A DNA stretch of 64,000 nt from Candidatus Babeliales bacterium (lineage in GTDB: Bacteria > Babelota > Babeliae > Babelales > RVW-14). The notes below the pieces were generated by a model, which saw only the letters and a list, made by a program, of their open reading frames with translations, was not told the origin of the DNA and ran no database searches. The translations under genes were made by a program, and so were the position numbers. The stretch lies in contig JAIEPG010000001.1 in assembly GCA_019749895.1 (NCBI GenBank), positions 62,001 to 126,000 of the forward strand, in the 5' to 3' direction. Of this stretch, positions 26,004 through 36,284 are shown piece by piece; position 1 is the first letter of the stretch, and each line of letters starts with the position of its first letter.

Positions 26004-26810
26004 CTAAAAAAACAAGCGTACCAACGGCTCTTTAAAGAAATAAAAAATAATAGCGCCCAAAGACAAAAAAGGGCCAAACGGAATGCGTGTTGCGCGATTT
26101 TTGTGAGCCAACACAAGATAGAAGTTGCCAAAAATAATACCGGCAAACGAGCCAACCATGAGCGCAACCCACACAGCAAGCGGTCCCAAAAAAGCGCCAA
26201 TAAAACCAAGTAGTTCCATGTCTCCTACGCCCATACCTTCTTTTTTCTTAACCGCTCTAAAAATAGTGGCAGTCAGCCACAAGCAGCCATAGCCCGCTAC
26301 AGCGCCAACAATACTTTGGGCGCCAGAAATGGTAAGCAGATTGCTGTACGCAAGTGCAACGCCAACAGGAATGAGCCACAGGGTTACCGCCTGTGGAATA
26401 ACCATGGCAAACAGATCAGTAGCGCTAGAAAATAGTAAACAAGAAAAAAAGATGCCATAAATAATCAGTTCAGAAATTTGGTGTGTTTCAAGTGCGAGCA
26501 CGGGCCAGGTTTGCGTCAGTTGAGAAATGTGTATAAGTAGGCCCGTGAACACAACGCCAGAAAGTAACTCGATAAATGGATAAACATATGAAATTGAAGC
26601 CGGACAGTGCAAGCACTTACCGCGCAACACAAGCCAAGAAATGACCGGAAGATTGGCATACCACTCAATAACATGATCGCAAGTTGGGCAGTGTGAGCGG
26701 CGGCGTAAAAATTTTTTATCACAAGCGATACGATAAGCACTGGCGCATAAAAAAGAGCCCCACGCCAGGGATGCTAAAACCCACAGGGTAAGAAAAAATA
26801 GCGTGGTCAT
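26004..26810 (-). CDS. pilD: prepilin leader peptidase / methyltransferase
   Basis: Membrane aspartic peptidase (A24A) of 268 residues that cuts and N-methylates type IV prepilins. The cytosolic zinc loop has CPTC (41-44) and CLHC (66-69). The two catalytic Asp are in ATDL (Asp132) and GVGDMELLG (Asp197). About seven further hydrophobic segments. Its ATG overlaps the kdsD stop (ATGA), so it is co-translated with kdsD. The pilin gene lies close by on the other strand. Confidence 0.9.
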   Translation of the reverse strand: MTTLFFLTLWVLASLAWGSFLCASAYRIACDKKFLRRRSHCPTCDHVIEWYANLPVISWLVLRGKCLHCPASISYVYPFIELLSGVVFTGLLIHISQLTQTWPVLALETHQISELIIYGIFFSCLLFSSATDLFAMVIPQAVTLWLIPVGVALAYSNLLTISGAQSIVGAVAGYGCLWLTATIFRAVKKKEGMGVGDMELLGFIGAFLGPLAVWVALMVGSFAGIIFGNFYLVLAHKNRATRIPFGPFLSLGAIIFYFFKEPLVRLFF

Positions 26811-27823
26811 GTTGCTCCCTTGAGCCCAGCTTTAATTAAATCGTGCACATGTACCAGCCCGCATACTTTGTTGTCATCAACAACTACCAGTGAGGTAATG
26901 TTGCTGTCTTCCATAATCATCAGCGCATCTTGTGCTGGTTGGCTGGAAGAAATGGTTTTGGGGTTCATAGTCATAATTGCCAACGCTGTTTGTTCAAATA
27001 CCGCAGGGCCTTGTTTGCAGGCGCGTCGCAAGTCGCCATCGGTAATAATGCCCAAAAGTTTTTGTGCTCCATCAACCACAATACCAACGCCCAATTTTTT
27101 TGCGGTGATGGTGAGCAAGAGATCTTGAAATGAATCATCGGGCTTAATTAACGGCAGTGCACTTTCTGAGTACATGAGCGCCTGAACAGTGAGGAGCAAT
27201 TTTTTACCCAGCGCGCCAGCAGGGTGCACGCGTGCAAAGTCGTGCTTACCAAAATTTTTGCATTTGCTTACCGCAATTGCTACGGCATCGCCAAAGGCTA
27301 GCATGAGTGTTGAGCTGCTCGAGGGTGCCAGGCCCATATGGCAAGCTTCTTGGTCAAATGGTAGCTGTACTACCAAATCTGCCTTGCGGCTGAGTACGCC
27401 AAGATCGCAACACCACAATGTTGCGGGCAGGTTGTTGCTGTGCAAAAACCTAAAGATATGTTCAAGTTCAACGCCGGTGCCGCTTTTAGAAAGGGCGATA
27501 AAAAGATCGTTGGGTTGAATCATGCCCAAGTCGCCGTGCAAAGCATCGTTGGGGTGCAAAAAAAAAGCGGGAGTTCCTAAGCTTGCAAAGGTTGACGCTA
27601 GTTTTTGGCCAACCAAGCCAGACTTACCACTTCCCGAGAAAATAACTTTTCCTGAAACGTGTGCAATGCGCTGCACTAATTGAATTGCCGTTGCTGGCAG
27701 ATGACGTAAAAGAAACTGAATACTGGTTGCTTCTGCTGTCAAGACGCGGACCAGTTCGTGCTCAATGAGCGAAGGATTAAGGGGTGTTGATGTGCGAGGG
27801 CTTGCTGCCTGTTCGCTCAGCAT
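26807..27823 (-). CDS. kdsD: arabinose-5-phosphate isomerase
   Basis: Interconverts ribulose-5-phosphate and arabinose-5-phosphate, the first step to Kdo for lipopolysaccharide. An N-terminal SIS domain (residues about 40-195; FSGSGKSGLVGQKLA, IALSKSGTGVEL) is followed by two CBS domains (about 215-335). 338 residues, close to the family length. The gene implies an LPS-type outer membrane. It stands between rbfA and pilD in a minus-strand run. Confidence 0.9.
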   Translation of the reverse strand: MLSEQAASPRTSTPLNPSLIEHELVRVLTAEATSIQFLLRHLPATAIQLVQRIAHVSGKVIFSGSGKSGLVGQKLASTFASLGTPAFFLHPNDALHGDLGMIQPNDLFIALSKSGTGVELEHIFRFLHSNNLPATLWCCDLGVLSRKADLVVQLPFDQEACHMGLAPSSSSTLMLAFGDAVAIAVSKCKNFGKHDFARVHPAGALGKKLLLTVQALMYSESALPLIKPDDSFQDLLLTITAKKLGVGIVVDGAQKLLGIITDGDLRRACKQGPAVFEQTALAIMTMNPKTISSSQPAQDALMIMEDSNITSLVVVDDNKVCGLVHVHDLIKAGLKGAT

Positions 27824-27841
27824 CCTATCTCCAGTTATTGG

Positions 27842-28279
27842 TTACGCTTGTTCCTGCTCTTCTGGATGTTGTTCGTCGTAATCGTCCAAAGAAGTCTGAA
27901 CCTTATCAAGAAGCTCGTTAATCTTGAGTACCTTTTCTTGCTTTTCATCAAACAAGAAAATTAAGCTCGGCGTATATTTGCCGTGCATAACTTTGGCAAG
28001 AGCGGTACGCATTGATGGCTTATACAATTTAAGCCGGTCAAGAGCTTTATTGAACATTGCCTGTGCAGCTGCTTTAAAATCTTCTACTTTTGGGTCTGGG
28101 TAAGCAGCAAAGTAAATATAGCAGATACCATTGTCGGCTGAAAGCTCAACTCTGGTTATAAAGACTGCGGCAACGTCTGGCTCTTCTCGGCCAAGTGCGT
28201 GGACTAAGGTAGAGATTTCACGAAGTAAGAAAGATTTTTTTTGTTCTTTTTTACGCTCGTTTGGTTTTCGTTCATTCAC
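27842..28279 (-). CDS. rbfA: ribosome-binding factor A
   Basis: A 145-residue KH-like protein needed for late 30S assembly. Recognised from the pattern LLREISTLVHAL, VFITRVELSADNGICYIYFAAY, and PSLIFLFDE...INELLDKV, which align with the RbfA core in order. It appears to start at GTG with only a weak ribosome-binding site. The ends are Lys/Glu-rich extensions. Next to rpsU and before kdsD. Confidence 0.8.
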   Translation of the reverse strand: MNERKPNERKKEQKKSFLLREISTLVHALGREEPDVAAVFITRVELSADNGICYIYFAAYPDPKVEDFKAAAQAMFNKALDRLKLYKPSMRTALAKVMHGKYTPSLIFLFDEKQEKVLKINELLDKVQTSLDDYDEQHPEEQEQA

Positions 28280-28320
28280 AGACAGCTACTCAATATTCGC
28301 TAAAAAAGCGTGCTAAGAGA

Positions 28321-28533
28321 CTAGGAGCTCAGTAATTCAATATTTTTCAGGATGCCGTTCTTAATGGCACGCATGAGGCGTTTACGCTTTTTTTGCGTGG
28401 TTGGCTCAAAGTACACTTGGCGCTTCATATCACGCACAACGCCTTCGCGTTCAATTTTCTTTTTGAGCTGTTTAAGACTTTTTTCAAGATTACCTTGAAC
28501 CTGAATTTCGATGTTAAACGTTTTTTTTGCCAT
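28321..28533 (-). CDS. rpsU: ribosomal protein S21
   Basis: 70 residues, strongly basic, with the S21 pattern of two helices: LEKSLKQLKKKIEREGVVRDMKRQVYFEPTTQKKRKR. Part of the small subunit at the mRNA exit. It precedes rbfA in the same direction. Confidence 0.9.
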   Translation of the reverse strand: MAKKTFNIEIQVQGNLEKSLKQLKKKIEREGVVRDMKRQVYFEPTTQKKRKRLMRAIKNGILKNIELLSS

Positions 28534-28680
28534 ACGTCTCTAACGCCGCCTTTCAATTAAAGAAGAGGGTTAAACTTTTTGAATTCTACCCTCAATTTTA
28601 CGTGATTTTCATCAGTTTGTCAATCTAAAGTCCCGATTCAATTAATTGGGCAATGAGGTGACGTGGAGCGGGTATTGCCA

Positions 28681-30159
28681 TTAGAACCTGGCAATAAATG
28701 AACCAAGCAAGGTGGTAGGGCGATAGGTTCTAACGCCTTCAATGGTGCCCTGAACCCCCACGCCAAGAGAGCAATATTGGTTCATGGCATATTCCAGGCT
28801 GGCGTTGAAATTTTGAATTTTCCAGGCCGAGCGCTTTTCAAGCTCGCCAGGCAAGAACTTGGCTTTACGGGTTGCATTAGCTTCTATAACTCTAATACTG
28901 TCACGCGCGTGCTCGGTATAAACGTAGTCGCAGTAAAAAGAGAAATCTTTTACAAAGTTGTCGGCTTTGAGCGAAGCATTAACATACCACACAGCCCCTG
29001 GTTTGCGGTTGATGGTGGTGGTCCAGGGAATAATACCAACTTGGTAGATGCTGGTTGGCACGCGCTGGCCCGTGAGCTCTTTAGAGCCGTAAAAGGCTAC
29101 GCCGCCGCCAAAACTGACTTGCATCATTTCAGGAAAATCACATGAAATGGTTGCTTCAACGGTGCCGCCGGTAAAACCATCGTTACCGGTAGAAATGGTA
29201 AATGGTTGGTTGGCATCAATTTCTTGGCCAAACGGCAACCATACGCCAACTGAAATATGTGGCGCAACGGTAAATATGTTGTCGTCAGCGCCCTTAATTT
29301 TTATTGGTGCTGTCCAATAGACGCTTACGTGCATATCTTCAGGCTCTGTGCGGCGTTGTTCGCACAAATTTAAGCCCAGTTCTTTGGCAATCAAGAGCAT
29401 GCTGCTTTTTGATAAAAGCTTGTCGAATAAGTCTTTGGCAAAGGTTTGGTCAATTGTTATAACGGGGCTGGCGCCACTTTCGGTTGGTGGTGGAGTATTT
29501 TTAAGTGTGTCATCAATAATTGAATCGAGAGCAAACGCAGGTACTTGCTTGTAGGCAGCAACGCCTGCCTTAATGGCAATGCCAAGACCAAAGGCAAAGT
29601 CATACCCAAAGCGGCCGCGCAGGCCAAGTTTTTCGTACTCAATGTGGACTTCATTGTAGGTGCCAATTTCGTCAATTTGGCCGTTTTCAAGATCGAAATT
29701 TTGTTCAAGTGTAAAATTTTTGAAAAGAACGGTAGGAGGTGTTGATATCGTGCTATTGGCGTAGCCCGAATTTTGGCCCGTCAATCCGTTAACAACAACA
29801 CGTGCTGCTTGGAGCGTGGGGGTAGTGACACCCGTTGGTCGCGCGTCATTGTAAAATAGTGCAAACATGTTCCAGCGGCCCAACATGTTGCCAGTGGCTA
29901 CTTTGTTGCGATTGCCCGTTTTGTTGCCGCTGCCTGCTTGGCTGGCGCTGGCGGTGTGTTGGTAAAACGGAGAAATGTGCAGGTTGAGTTCGCCATTTTT
30001 ACGTTCTTTATAATATTTATCGGTGCCCATGATTGTGTGAATGATTGCTGGATCTTGCACGTTGAGCATTGGTAGTGACAGGCAGTATTGATTTATAAAA
30101 ATAATGGAACCAATGAGTACGATGAGAAAAGGTGATTTTTTTTGATTTGGCAGGTTCAT
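28681..30159 (-). CDS. outer-membrane beta-barrel protein
   Basis: ATG 30159 is chosen because AAGGA lies at normal distance; the ATG six bases upstream has it directly adjacent. Signal peptide (FLIVLIGSIIFINQYCLS), then about 490 residues of alternating strands rich in Gly, Asn and aromatics, ending GSFIARF with terminal Phe, as expected for a BAM substrate. Its end, from ERISHRVR-like to the last strand, resembles the partial gene at 1-597. Probably an abundant porin-like or structural barrel. A good promoter is seen upstream. No family name can be given. Confidence 0.8.
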   Translation of the reverse strand: MNLPNQKKSPFLIVLIGSIIFINQYCLSLPMLNVQDPAIIHTIMGTDKYYKERKNGELNLHISPFYQHTASASQAGSGNKTGNRNKVATGNMLGRWNMFALFYNDARPTGVTTPTLQAARVVVNGLTGQNSGYANSTISTPPTVLFKNFTLEQNFDLENGQIDEIGTYNEVHIEYEKLGLRGRFGYDFAFGLGIAIKAGVAAYKQVPAFALDSIIDDTLKNTPPPTESGASPVITIDQTFAKDLFDKLLSKSSMLLIAKELGLNLCEQRRTEPEDMHVSVYWTAPIKIKGADDNIFTVAPHISVGVWLPFGQEIDANQPFTISTGNDGFTGGTVEATISCDFPEMMQVSFGGGVAFYGSKELTGQRVPTSIYQVGIIPWTTTINRKPGAVWYVNASLKADNFVKDFSFYCDYVYTEHARDSIRVIEANATRKAKFLPGELEKRSAWKIQNFNASLEYAMNQYCSLGVGVQGTIEGVRTYRPTTLLGSFIARF

Positions 30160-30207
30160 GAACATCCTTTTTTCGTTCTGGTCAGGGTTTTGAGAAAATA
30201 CTTCTGT

Positions 30208-30237
30208 GTTATAGCACTAATTATATTCAAGCGTCAA
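30208..30237 (-). promoter_or_regulatory. sigma70-type promoter for the barrel gene
   Basis: On the minus strand, TTGACG and TATAAC are spaced by 18 bases, about 50 bases upstream of the ATG at 30159. The rest of 30160-30516 holds a repeat pair and no gene. Confidence 0.55.
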
Positions 30238-30346
30238 GGAGTCAACGAATGTTGTTCGTGACAGGCTGTAATGCGCATTCATTTGCTTAAAAAAAGAAGA
30301 AAAATAGTGTAGGATTAATGTTTCGCACTGTATGCTTGGTGCGGGC

Positions 30347-30487
30347 CGTTCAAGATCCTTCGACCCTTCGACAAGCTCAGGGCGGGCGGAGAGGGCGAAC
30401 GGCCGAATAATATTGTTGAATTGATTGTTTTAAATCCTGGGCACCCCGAGCTCCCGTATGTCCTGAGCTTGTCGAAGGACGAAGGGT
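30347..30487. repeat. inverted pair of REP-like repeats upstream of mnmG
   Basis: CCCTTCGACAAGCTCAGGG (30364-30382) and TCCTGAGCTTGTCGAAGGAC (30461-30480) are inverted copies about 80 bases apart. CACCCCGAG next to the second copy also occurs in the element at 21473. Confidence 0.8.
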
Positions 30488-30516
30488 TTTAGCGGGAACA
30501 AAAAAGATAAAAGCAT

Positions 30517-32358
<1,842 letters not shown>

Positions 32359-32362
32359 ATTT

Positions 32363-35300
32363 TTACTTTCCTGCCATCTCGTCAATAAGATTTAAAAAGC
32401 TGTCGGCTTGTGGGCGTTTAAACTTTTGGTTAGTGTTATTCCATTCCTTAAACTTAGTTGCCCACTGCTGCATGTTTTCTGCATCTTCCAGTTCGCGTAT
32501 CTTAAAGAAAAGATTTCTGCGGTGTTGTATGCTGCTTGCTATTTCGTTGAGTGTCTCATTGCTTGGTAGTTTTATATCGTTAATAAAGGTACTCAAATTT
32601 TCAATAACGTTTTCTGGTGTTTCGCTGCTAGAAGCTGCTGGCTTGTCTGCTGGTCGTTGTGCTGGTTTTAAGCCGCTCGTGCTACCCATGCCAGGAAGCT
32701 GAATTTTACCTGGTTTGCCGCCTCCAAACATGCTTTGTCCGCCAAAGACTGGCTTTTTAGCTTGTTGAATAGCATTTTTTGCCACGTGCAAAGATTCTTG
32801 AATATCGTTGAGATACTTTTTGTTTTTGTCGGTGTTGGAAGATTTCTTTAATTTATCAAATTTCTTTGATGCGCGTGCATAAGAATTATGAACGGTTTTT
32901 TCTGCTGATTCATGCTTGCTAAGTTTTTGCGACAAGCCATTAAGATACGAATCAAAGTCATTTTTTACTTGGGTAAATTCATTGAAAGCAGTTTCTGCCT
33001 GCTGCCTAGTTTCGTCTGCTTCTTTTTCTGGCGTCTTGCTATCTTTGCCTTTGCGAGGCTTTCTTGTTGGAAGTTTTCTGCCTTTTGCTCCGCCAACGCG
33101 CGTAACGCCTGTTGGTGTTTTTACGTGTGTTCCAGCAACTTCTTCTGGTGTTTTTGTTTGCTCAGCGTTGGCAGCTGCATCGGCTGCAGCTTGTGCTGCT
33201 AAACGTTCTTCTTCATCTTTTTTCTGTTGTGCTTCTTGTGTTGCTCGTTGTGCCGCCTCAGCTTTTTCATATGCTTCGCGTGCTGTTGCTAGCGCGTCTT
33301 TGGCACTTCTTTCAGCCTTTTGTGTGGCGGTACCAAATCTTAAAACGTAATCTGGCTTGCCAAAATTAGCTGTGTCTGCGGCTACAGCAGCGTCAATAGC
33401 TTGTTGTGCTTGGTTGAGTGCGTTTTGAACCGTTGTATCAGCATCAAGGCCAGTAAATGCTTTTGCTTGGGCAAGTATAGTTTTTGCGCCATCAATTTTT
33501 TTTAAGCCGTACGTGCGTAATTGTTCATTGTTTGCGCGTTGCGCTTGCTCGGCGGCAGCTTTAGCTTTTTCTAACGCTTCTTGGGCTGCTTTTTTAGCAG
33601 CTTCTTCAATAGCTGCTTTTTCACGCGCCTCAGCCTCTTTTTTCTTTTGTTCTGCCATGGCTGCTTTTTGGGCGGCATCGCGTTGTTTACGTTCAGCTTC
33701 TTCTTGCGCGGCTCGTTGAGCGCTATTTGCAACATTCAATGCTTTTTGTGCGCTTAATAGTGCTGTTCGCGAGCGTGACAAGTAGCGTGCCGGTTCGTCT
33801 TGTACTGCACGAGCAGCATCAAGATCAGTGAGTGCTTGTGATATGGCGCTTCTACTCTCTTCGTTTACTTCTTTAACGGCTTGTGCTTGCTTGTAGAGAA
33901 CTTCGGCGTCTGCAATATTTTCGCGTGCGTGTTGTTTTTGGCGTTCTTGGCGTTTAGCAAATACTGCTTTGAGTGCTGCAGATGCTTTTTCTTCGTGAGC
34001 GGCTTGCGCAGCGGCAGCTTCGGCCGCTAATAATGCTTCTTCATCTTTTTTACGTTGTTCTTCTTGTGCAGCTTTTTCTTCAGCTTCAGCTTTTTCATAT
34101 GCTTTGCGTGCTGTTTCTAGTGCAGTCTTGGCAGCCGTCATTGCGTTGTAGGTTGCCATTGAGTAGCGGAATGCAGGGAGTGTTGTTTGTGATGCTGCAG
34201 CCGCGTCAATAATTTTTTGTGTTGAGGTAAGCGCTTCTTGCACCGCTGTGTTAGCTTCAAGACCGGTAAATGCTTTTGCTTGTGCCAATGTGCTGCGTGC
34301 GCTATTGAGTTGTACATTTGCTTGCTGTATTGCCTCAGCATCTTTTGTCTTTTGTGCTGCTTCTGCTGCTGCTTTCGCTTTTTCTGCCTTTTCTGCAGCT
34401 AGTTTTTTAGCAGCAGCTTCTTGTTCTGCCTTCGCTATGTTTTCAGCATCTTTGCGTTGTTGTTCTGCCAAAAGAGCTGCAGCTTCTGCTGCTTTTTGTC
34501 GGCGTTCAGCTTCTACCTCAGCAGATTTTTGGGCGCCGTTTGCTTCATTCAAAGCTTTTTGAGCGCGTAAAATTGCCACGCGTGATTTGGAGAGAGCGTC
34601 TGCCGGTTTGAGTGTAGCAACACCTGCCTGATCTAGAGCCTTTTGTGCTTCGGCAATTGCTGCTGTGCTATCTTCATCTTTTTCGATAACTGCTTTTGCT
34701 TGGTTTAATATTACTTGCGCATCGTTAATATTTTCAAGCGCGTGTTGTTTTTGGCGCTCTTGGCGTTTGCGAAATGCCGCTTGAATAGTTGTTGCAGCGT
34801 TTTCTCTATCTTCGCGCTCTTGTTCTTCCAGCTGTTGGCGTTCTTCTTCTTGACGGCGCTCTTCTTCTTCTTGCTCTTCTTGCTCTGCCTTTTGATCAGC
34901 GGCAATTTGTGTGGCAGTTTCTAAGGCGCTTTGTGCAGCAACTTTTGCTTCCTGTGCTTTGTCTAAAAAGTCTTGTGCGTCGTCGTCTTCTTCAAGTGAT
35001 TCAGCTTCTTCAATCATGGTTTGTGCGCTGTTCAAGTCGTCTTGAACTTCTGCATTGCTTTCAAGGTCTTCAATTGCTTGTGCCTGCGCAAGCGTGCTTT
35101 TTGCGCCTTCCAAGGTTGTTGCTGCTTCGTGTCTGATAGCTTCTTGTTCTGCAGCGGCTTTGTCGGCAGCTGCTTTGGCTGCGCGGTCGGCTTCTTCTTT
35201 GGCTTTTTTAGCTTCAGCGGCAGCAGCTTCAGTTTTCAGCCGTTCAGCTTCTACTCGTTTTTGTTCGGCTTGAGCAGCTGCTTCTTGTTCGCGAGCTTCT

Positions 35301-36109
35301 GCTTCTTGAGCAGCTTTTGCTGCAGCGTTTTTAGCGTCTTGGGCTGCTTTTTCAGCAGCAGCTTGAGCTGCATTTTCAGCGTCTAGCTTTGCTTGCGCCG
35401 CTGCATCTGCCGCAGCTTGAGCTTTTTTATCATGAGCTTTGTGTTTCTTGCCGCGTTTTTTTTCATGTTTTTTGTGCTTGTCGCTTTTTTTTAGTTTGCC
35501 TTTTTTTCCATGGGCAAGTTTTTTATGTTTGAGTTTTCCATGCTTAAGGTGGACTTTTTTAGATTCTTTCTTGTTTTTCAACGCGCGTTTTTCTTGCTTG
35601 CGTAGCGACTTCTTTATTTTTTGTCCATCTGCTTCATCTTCTGGTTCTGCTTCTTTTGTGCTGGCAGATTTATTGGTTATCTCTTCAGTTTCGTCGCTTT
35701 CTTCTTCATCCTCAGCGGTTACTTGCTGTGCTGTTTGGGTTTTTGGTGTTTCAACATCTTCAGCTTTTTTTGCTTGGCGTGCTGCCTGTTTTTTGTGCTT
35801 TTTGGCAGCGCGTTGTGCTTGCTTCTTTTTTCGTTTGCCTTGGTTTTTACGATGTTTGGTTTGTGGTTGTTCAACGGTGCGGTCAGCTTTTTTTGCGAAT
35901 CGTTTTTTGGTGGCTTGCTTTGGCCCTTCGTCGGCATCGCTTTCTGAGTCTTCGTTTTCCCAAGCTTGTCTTGTTGGGATCATTGCTGCGCGCCTGCTGC
36001 CGCGCAAACGGCCTGATTGTGTTGTTGGTGAGTCTTCAGCACTCTGTGCTATTCCTGCAACAAACAGAGCGATTATCAAAAAACAGCGCACAAATTTGGT
36101 AACATTCAT
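32363..36109 (-). CDS. giant exported Ala/Glu/Lys-rich coiled-coil protein with IQ-like motifs
   Basis: ATG 36109 with GGGAG seven bases upstream is preferred to an in-frame TTG. It gives a signal peptide almost matching that of the 36285 gene (MNVTKFVRCF...GIAQSA). Of 1248 residues, about 68-230 are very basic (Lys/Arg/His). The middle alternates two repeat types. Type A, with LAQAKAFTGLE.N..VQ, occurs near 329-400, 598-680 and 866-955. Type B, with KRQERQKQHA.ENI.DA, occurs near 438-540 and 710-812. Type B1 contains ATTIQAAFRKRQERQ, an IQ-like calmodulin/EF-hand binding motif; B2 has a degenerate form. A non-repeat C-terminus of about 220 residues follows. Likely secreted structural or host-interacting protein (inference). 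Confidence 0.8.
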   Translation of the reverse strand: MNVTKFVRCFLIIALFVAGIAQSAEDSPTTQSGRLRGSRRAAMIPTRQAWENEDSESDADEGPKQATKKRFAKKADRTVEQPQTKHRKNQGKRKKKQAQRAAKKHKKQAARQAKKAEDVETPKTQTAQQVTAEDEEESDETEEITNKSASTKEAEPEDEADGQKIKKSLRKQEKRALKNKKESKKVHLKHGKLKHKKLAHGKKGKLKKSDKHKKHEKKRGKKHKAHDKKAQAAADAAAQAKLDAENAAQAAAEKAAQDAKNAAAKAAQEAEAREQEAAAQAEQKRVEAERLKTEAAAAEAKKAKEEADRAAKAAADKAAAEQEAIRHEAATTLEGAKSTLAQAQAIEDLESNAEVQDDLNSAQTMIEEAESLEEDDDAQDFLDKAQEAKVAAQSALETATQIAADQKAEQEEQEEEERRQEEERQQLEEQEREDRENAATTIQAAFRKRQERQKQHALENINDAQVILNQAKAVIEKDEDSTAAIAEAQKALDQAGVATLKPADALSKSRVAILRAQKALNEANGAQKSAEVEAERRQKAAEAAALLAEQQRKDAENIAKAEQEAAAKKLAAEKAEKAKAAAEAAQKTKDAEAIQQANVQLNSARSTLAQAKAFTGLEANTAVQEALTSTQKIIDAAAASQTTLPAFRYSMATYNAMTAAKTALETARKAYEKAEAEEKAAQEEQRKKDEEALLAAEAAAAQAAHEEKASAALKAVFAKRQERQKQHARENIADAEVLYKQAQAVKEVNEESRSAISQALTDLDAARAVQDEPARYLSRSRTALLSAQKALNVANSAQRAAQEEAERKQRDAAQKAAMAEQKKKEAEAREKAAIEEAAKKAAQEALEKAKAAAEQAQRANNEQLRTYGLKKIDGAKTILAQAKAFTGLDADTTVQNALNQAQQAIDAAVAADTANFGKPDYVLRFGTATQKAERSAKDALATAREAYEKAEAAQRATQEAQQKKDEEERLAAQAAADAAANAEQTKTPEEVAGTHVKTPTGVTRVGGAKGRKLPTRKPRKGKDSKTPEKEADETRQQAETAFNEFTQVKNDFDSYLNGLSQKLSKHESAEKTVHNSYARASKKFDKLKKSSNTDKNKKYLNDIQESLHVAKNAIQQAKKPVFGGQSMFGGGKPGKIQLPGMGSTSGLKPAQRPADKPAASSSETPENVIENLSTFINDIKLPSNETLNEIASSIQHRRNLFFKIRELEDAENMQQWATKFKEWNNTNQKFKRPQADSFLNLIDEMAGK

Positions 36110-36212
36110 TCTCAATCTCCCGCTTTTTTTCCTAACGGCTATTTTTACACTACTTTTTTTAAGGTAATTGAAGTGGTGGGGGGGTGTGCAAGGAAACGGT
36201 AAAAAATGGGAA

Positions 36213-36236
36213 AAGGCTCTGGGTTACCAGAGCCTT
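36213..36236 (-). terminator. terminator of the 36285-40013 gene
   Basis: Nine-bp stem AAGGCTCTG/CAGAGCCTT with a 6-nt loop, 49 bases past the stop on the minus strand, followed by a short T-rich run. Confidence 0.75.
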
Positions 36237-36284
36237 AATATTTCTGTTGTGTTAAATTTTTTAAAAAAATGTCTTTTTTATATC

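Noticed and set aside
28563-28592. GAGGGT/ACCCTC hairpin upstream of rpsU
   Set aside because: Could be the barrel-gene terminator or an rpsU leader, but the stem is short and the loop long; not enough to call.
35439-36167. 242-codon plus-strand frame opposite the giant gene
   Set aside because: It is the antisense of the Lys/Glu/Ala-rich region and consists of Ser/Phe/Leu/Cys runs. The minus-strand gene has a signal peptide and ribosome-binding site.
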